This document shows positions 13,175-15,291 of a DNA stretch of 15,291 bases, one piece after another (positions within the stretch are counted from its first letter, which is position 1; every line of letters starts with the position of its first letter). The position numbers and the translations under genes are program-made. The DNA comes from Chloroflexota bacterium. Lineage in GTDB: Archaea > Iainarchaeota > Iainarchaeia > Iainarchaeales > GCA-2688035. The stretch covers positions 1-15,291 of the forward strand of contig DAOWAC010000003.1 in NCBI GenBank assembly GCA_030634785.1, in the 5' to 3' direction. Under the pieces are notes generated by a model. The model searched no databases. It had not been told where the DNA came from and saw only the letters and a list, made by a program, of their open reading frames with translations.

Positions 13175-13861
13175 ATGCAGAAAAAAGAAATAATTCAAGC
13201 TTTAAAGGCAATGCGCGAAAAAAGCAAAGAAAGAAAGTTTACACAGTCAGTGGAACTTATTATAAATTTCAAAGACCTTGACACAAAAAAACCAATAAAC
13301 CAAATTGATATAAAGGTTACAATGCCAAACCCTACAGGAAAACAGGGTGGTGGAAAAAAACTTCTTTTTGCAAAAACAAAAGACTTTATTGAAGAAGTAC
13401 AAGGACAATTTGACAGAATTATTGAACAGCCAGAGATTGCAAAACTTAAGAAAAAAGAAATTGCACTTATTTCAACAGAATTTGACATACTTTTGGCAGA
13501 AGGACCAGTAATGATTGAAGTTGGAAAATATTTAGGACAACAGCTTGCACCAAAAGGAAAAATGCCAAAACCAGTTCAGCCAAGCAAAGCAATGGTTGAA
13601 CAAATGTTAAAAACAATGGGAAATGTTACCCGAGTTACAAACAAAAAAGGTAAATTTATGCCACTGGTACAGGTAGTAATTGGAAACGAAAAAATGACAG
13701 ACGAACAGCTTGTTGACAACGCAATGACAATATCAGAAGCTGTTACAAAAGAACTTCCAAGAAAACACCAAAACATCAAATCTACTTATGTAAAAGAATC
13801 AATGGGTCCATGCATAAAGCTCGGAGCAACTGAAGAAAAGGCCGCGGAGGCGAAAGAATAA
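13175..13861 (+). CDS. rpl1: Ribosomal protein uL1
   Basis: uL1 forms the mobile L1 stalk that helps release deacylated tRNA, and in archaea it also represses its own mRNA. The 228-residue protein follows the family: KKEIIQALKAMREKSKERKF at the N-terminus, FTQSVELIINFKDLD, the insertion domain (LISTEFDILLAEGPVMIEVGKYLGQQLAPKGKMPKPV, where LGKxLxPxGKMPxP is diagnostic), and the C-terminal part with IKSTYVKESMGPCIKL. A short acidic/alanine tail ends it. The frame is open from 13118, but ATG 13175 has a strong GGGAGG at 7 nt and gives the family start. Its stop overlaps the L10 start as TAATG, so the two are translationally coupled. The leader carries a candidate autoregulatory hairpin. Confidence 0.95.
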   Translation: MQKKEIIQALKAMREKSKERKFTQSVELIINFKDLDTKKPINQIDIKVTMPNPTGKQGGGKKLLFAKTKDFIEEVQGQFDRIIEQPEIAKLKKKEIALISTEFDILLAEGPVMIEVGKYLGQQLAPKGKMPKPVQPSKAMVEQMLKTMGNVTRVTNKKGKFMPLVQVVIGNEKMTDEQLVDNAMTISEAVTKELPRKHQNIKSTYVKESMGPCIKLGATEEKAAEAKE

Positions 13862-14916
13862 TGACTTCGCACACAAAAAAATGGAAAGCAGCTCAGGTTC
13901 AGGAACTACAACAGCTTGCAGACCAATATCCTATAATTTCAATTGCTTCACTGCAAAATTTTCCAGGAGCACTTGCAAAACAGCTTAGGAAAAAACTACA
14001 GGGCAAAGCAGTAATAAAAGTTACCAAAACAAGAATTCTAAAAAAAGCACTTAAAAATTCAAAACACGACGTTTCCTCACTTGACGAACACCTTGTAGGA
14101 AGTATTGCAGTAATATTTAGTGAAATAAATCCATTTGAACTTTATTCATTACTTAAAAAAAACTCGGTAAGCATGTCTGCAAAAGCAGGATTAATTGCAC
14201 CAAACGATATACTTGTTCCTGCAGGAGACACAGGATTGCCACCAGGACCAGCTTTGTCTGACCTAAAAGCAGCAGGACTAAAAACAGTAATGCAGGGTCC
14301 GACAATTTCAATTGGTGAAGACAAAATTGTTGCAAAAGAAGGAGAAGTTATTACTCCAGGAGTTGCAGGTGCCCTTTCAAAGCTTGGAATAAAACCAATC
14401 AAAGTAAGGCTTTCAATAACAAGCGCTCTTGAAAACGGACAACTATACCTTGGAGAAGTTCTAAACATTGACGTCGATATAGTAAAACAAAACTTTGCAA
14501 ACGCTGCAAGAACAGCATTCAATATTGCAGTTGACGTAGCATACTTTACAACAGAAACAATGCCTGTTCTAATAACCAAAGGTTACAAGAACGCAAAAGC
14601 AATTGCAATTGAAGCAAATATTCTTAACTCAGCAACAGTTGGAGACGTGCTTGCAAAAGCAAACGCACAAGCATCTGTTCTAAAAGCAAAGATTCCTGAC
14701 ACAATTCCGGAAGAACCTGCAAAAGAAGAACAGAAAGAAGAACCAGCTAAGGAAGAAAAGCCAGAGGAAAAGGCAGAAGAAAAGCCAGAGGAAAAGGCAG
14801 AAGAAAAGCCAGCTGAAGAAAAGAAAGAAGAACCAGCTAAGGAAGAACCAGCTAAGGAAGAAAAAGCTGAAGAAAAAGTAGAAGAAGCCAAACCGGCAGA
14901 GGAAAAAAAGGAATAG
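13861..14916 (+). CDS. rplP0: Ribosomal stalk protein uL10 (P0) with a repetitive acidic tail
   Basis: P0 anchors P1 dimers on the 23S rRNA and forms the base of the stalk that recruits translation factors. The 351-residue protein has the rRNA-binding domain (1-105; WKAAQVQELQQLADQYPIIS, KVTKTRILKKAL), the archaeal insertion (AKAGLIAPNDILVPAGDTGL to about residue 190, with PALSDLKAAGLKT), and the P1-binding helices (about 210-285; NAARTAFNIAVDVAYFT). From about 285 to the end it is only Glu, Lys, Ala and Pro, in repeats such as KPEEKAEE. The usual archaeal P0 ending with a GLFG-type hydrophobic peptide is absent; it ends AEEKKE. No frameshift is obvious in the tail. It overlaps L1 by one base (TAATG) and is followed by P1 after 42 nt. 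Confidence 0.94.
   Translation: MTSHTKKWKAAQVQELQQLADQYPIISIASLQNFPGALAKQLRKKLQGKAVIKVTKTRILKKALKNSKHDVSSLDEHLVGSIAVIFSEINPFELYSLLKKNSVSMSAKAGLIAPNDILVPAGDTGLPPGPALSDLKAAGLKTVMQGPTISIGEDKIVAKEGEVITPGVAGALSKLGIKPIKVRLSITSALENGQLYLGEVLNIDVDIVKQNFANAARTAFNIAVDVAYFTTETMPVLITKGYKNAKAIAIEANILNSATVGDVLAKANAQASVLKAKIPDTIPEEPAKEEQKEEPAKEEKPEEKAEEKPEEKAEEKPAEEKKEEPAKEEPAKEEKAEEKVEEAKPAEEKKE
14755..14810 (+). repeat. 24-bp tandem repeat in the P0 tail
   Basis: Two perfect 24-bp copies (14755-14778 and 14779-14802), each coding EKPEEKAE in frame, are followed by a partial third. Separately, a 26-bp stretch at 14732-14757 recurs exactly at 14822-14847, and GAACCAGCTAAGGAA occurs three times between 14739 and 14860. 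All lengths are multiples of three and stay in frame. Slipped-strand expansion is the likely origin. Confidence 0.85.
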
Positions 14917-14958
14917 TTATTTTTTTATTAAACAAAAAAATAAAACGGAGGAAATGAT

Positions 14959-15264
14959 ATGGAATATGTCTACACTGCTCTTTTGTTGCATGCTGCTGGA
15001 AAAGAAGTTTCTGAAGCAGCTGTATCCAAGGTTTTGGAAGCAGCCGGAGCAAAGCCAGATAGCGCAAGGGTAAAAGCCCTAATTGCTTCATTAAAGGATG
15101 TAAACATCGATGAGGCAATAAAGAACGCTGCTGCAGTGCAGGCAGTTGCCGCAGCACCAGCTGCAGCAGGTGAAGCACAGCCAGCAAAAGCAGAAAAGAA
15201 AGAAGAAGATAATAAGAAAACAGAGGAAGAAGCAGCAGAAGGCTTAGCTGGCTTGTTTGGCTAA
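14959..15264 (+). CDS. rpl12: Ribosomal stalk protein P1 (archaeal L12)
   Basis: P1 dimers form the flexible stalk arm that binds elongation and initiation factors. The 101-residue protein has the N-terminal dimerisation/P0-binding domain (1-60; [19 protein letters not shown], then [20 protein letters not shown]), an Ala/Pro hinge (57-75), a charged Lys/Glu segment (78-94) and the conserved C-terminal GLAGLFG that contacts translation factors. The length and end are canonical. A strong GGAGG sits 7 nt before ATG 14959, within the 42-nt gap after L10, so it is the last gene of the L1-L10-P1 unit; a T-rich tract follows. Confidence 0.96.
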   Translation: MEYVYTALLLHAAGKEVSEAAVSKVLEAAGAKPDSARVKALIASLKDVNIDEAIKNAAAVQAVAAAPAAAGEAQPAKAEKKEEDNKKTEEEAAEGLAGLFG

Positions 15265-15291
15265 TTGCCTTCACTTTTTTCTCTTTTTCTC
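15265..15291 (+). terminator. Pyrimidine-rich terminator after P1
   Basis: Immediately after the P1 stop come T6 and a run of C/T (CTTTTTTCTCTTTTTCTC) that continues to the window edge, resembling the tract after ftsZ. It fits U-rich archaeal termination at the end of the stalk unit, but the window stops before its end. Confidence 0.5.

Noticed and set aside
14583..14891. A Ser/Phe/Ala-rich minus-strand frame with repeats
   Set aside because: It is the complement of the P0 Glu/Lys tail repeats, so its repeat pattern has no independent meaning.
1..15291. Mobile elements, CRISPR arrays, toxin-antitoxin or defence genes
   Set aside because: No transposase or integrase motifs, no spaced direct repeats and no defence domains were seen; the only repeats are the in-frame ones in the P0 tail.

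Overview
The window is a compact, AT-rich stretch of an archaeal chromosome. The archaeal signs are an uL11-uL1-uL10(P0)-P1 ribosomal cluster that follows ftsZ, secE and spt5/nusG, an AMP phosphorylase of the archaeal NMP-degradation type, an aIF2B-like ribose-1,5-bisphosphate isomerase, TATA-like promoter boxes about 27 nt upstream of leaderless start codons, and a short SecE/Sec61-gamma. The lineage cannot be fixed from the sequence alone. Small genes, ATGA overlaps and some bacterial- or eukaryote-like enzyme variants would suit a DPANN-type archaeon, but that is inference.

Layout. Positions 1-7067 (minus strand) hold nucleotide metabolism in three likely transcription units. The first is pyrD, a 79-residue orphan, a HAD-family protein and pyrK (7067 to 4495), chained by ATGA or short overlaps. 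The second is pyrB, pyrC, pyrE and a LOG-family Rossmann protein (4394 to 872), again tightly packed. The third is an AMP phosphorylase that runs off the left edge, with its own TATA-like box. Positions 7130-7786 (plus) hold ribulose-phosphate 3-epimerase, divergent from pyrD and sharing one palindromic TATA box with it. Positions 7793-9173 (minus) hold the R15P isomerase homologue and a translationally coupled basic orphan. Positions 9275-9757 (plus) hold a VIT1/CCC1-like membrane protein. From 9895 to the end (plus) come ftsZ, a basic orphan with an internal repeat, secE, spt5, L11, L1, L10 and P1.

How the genes work together. PyrB, PyrC, PyrD with PyrK, and PyrE take carbamoyl phosphate and aspartate to OMP. 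CarAB, PyrF and a PyrI regulatory subunit are not in the window. AMP phosphorylase (AMP to adenine plus ribose-1,5-bisphosphate) and R15P isomerase (to ribulose-1,5-bisphosphate) are two of the three steps of the archaeal AMP/RuBisCO route. The RuBisCO itself is not here. Rpe handles ribulose-5-phosphate. The right half is the conserved archaeal division, secretion, transcription-elongation and ribosomal-stalk block.

The observations I rate highest are a two-stem hairpin with a UUCG loop that touches the L1 Shine-Dalgarno sequence (candidate L1 autoregulatory site), a bacterial-type ATCase without PyrI, a UMP-synthase-like PyrE, an internally duplicated orphan between ftsZ and secE, and a P0 protein whose C-terminus is a repeat tail without the usual GLFG end. 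I found no mobile element, CRISPR array, rRNA or tRNA. No gene-free stretch exceeds about 140 bases.
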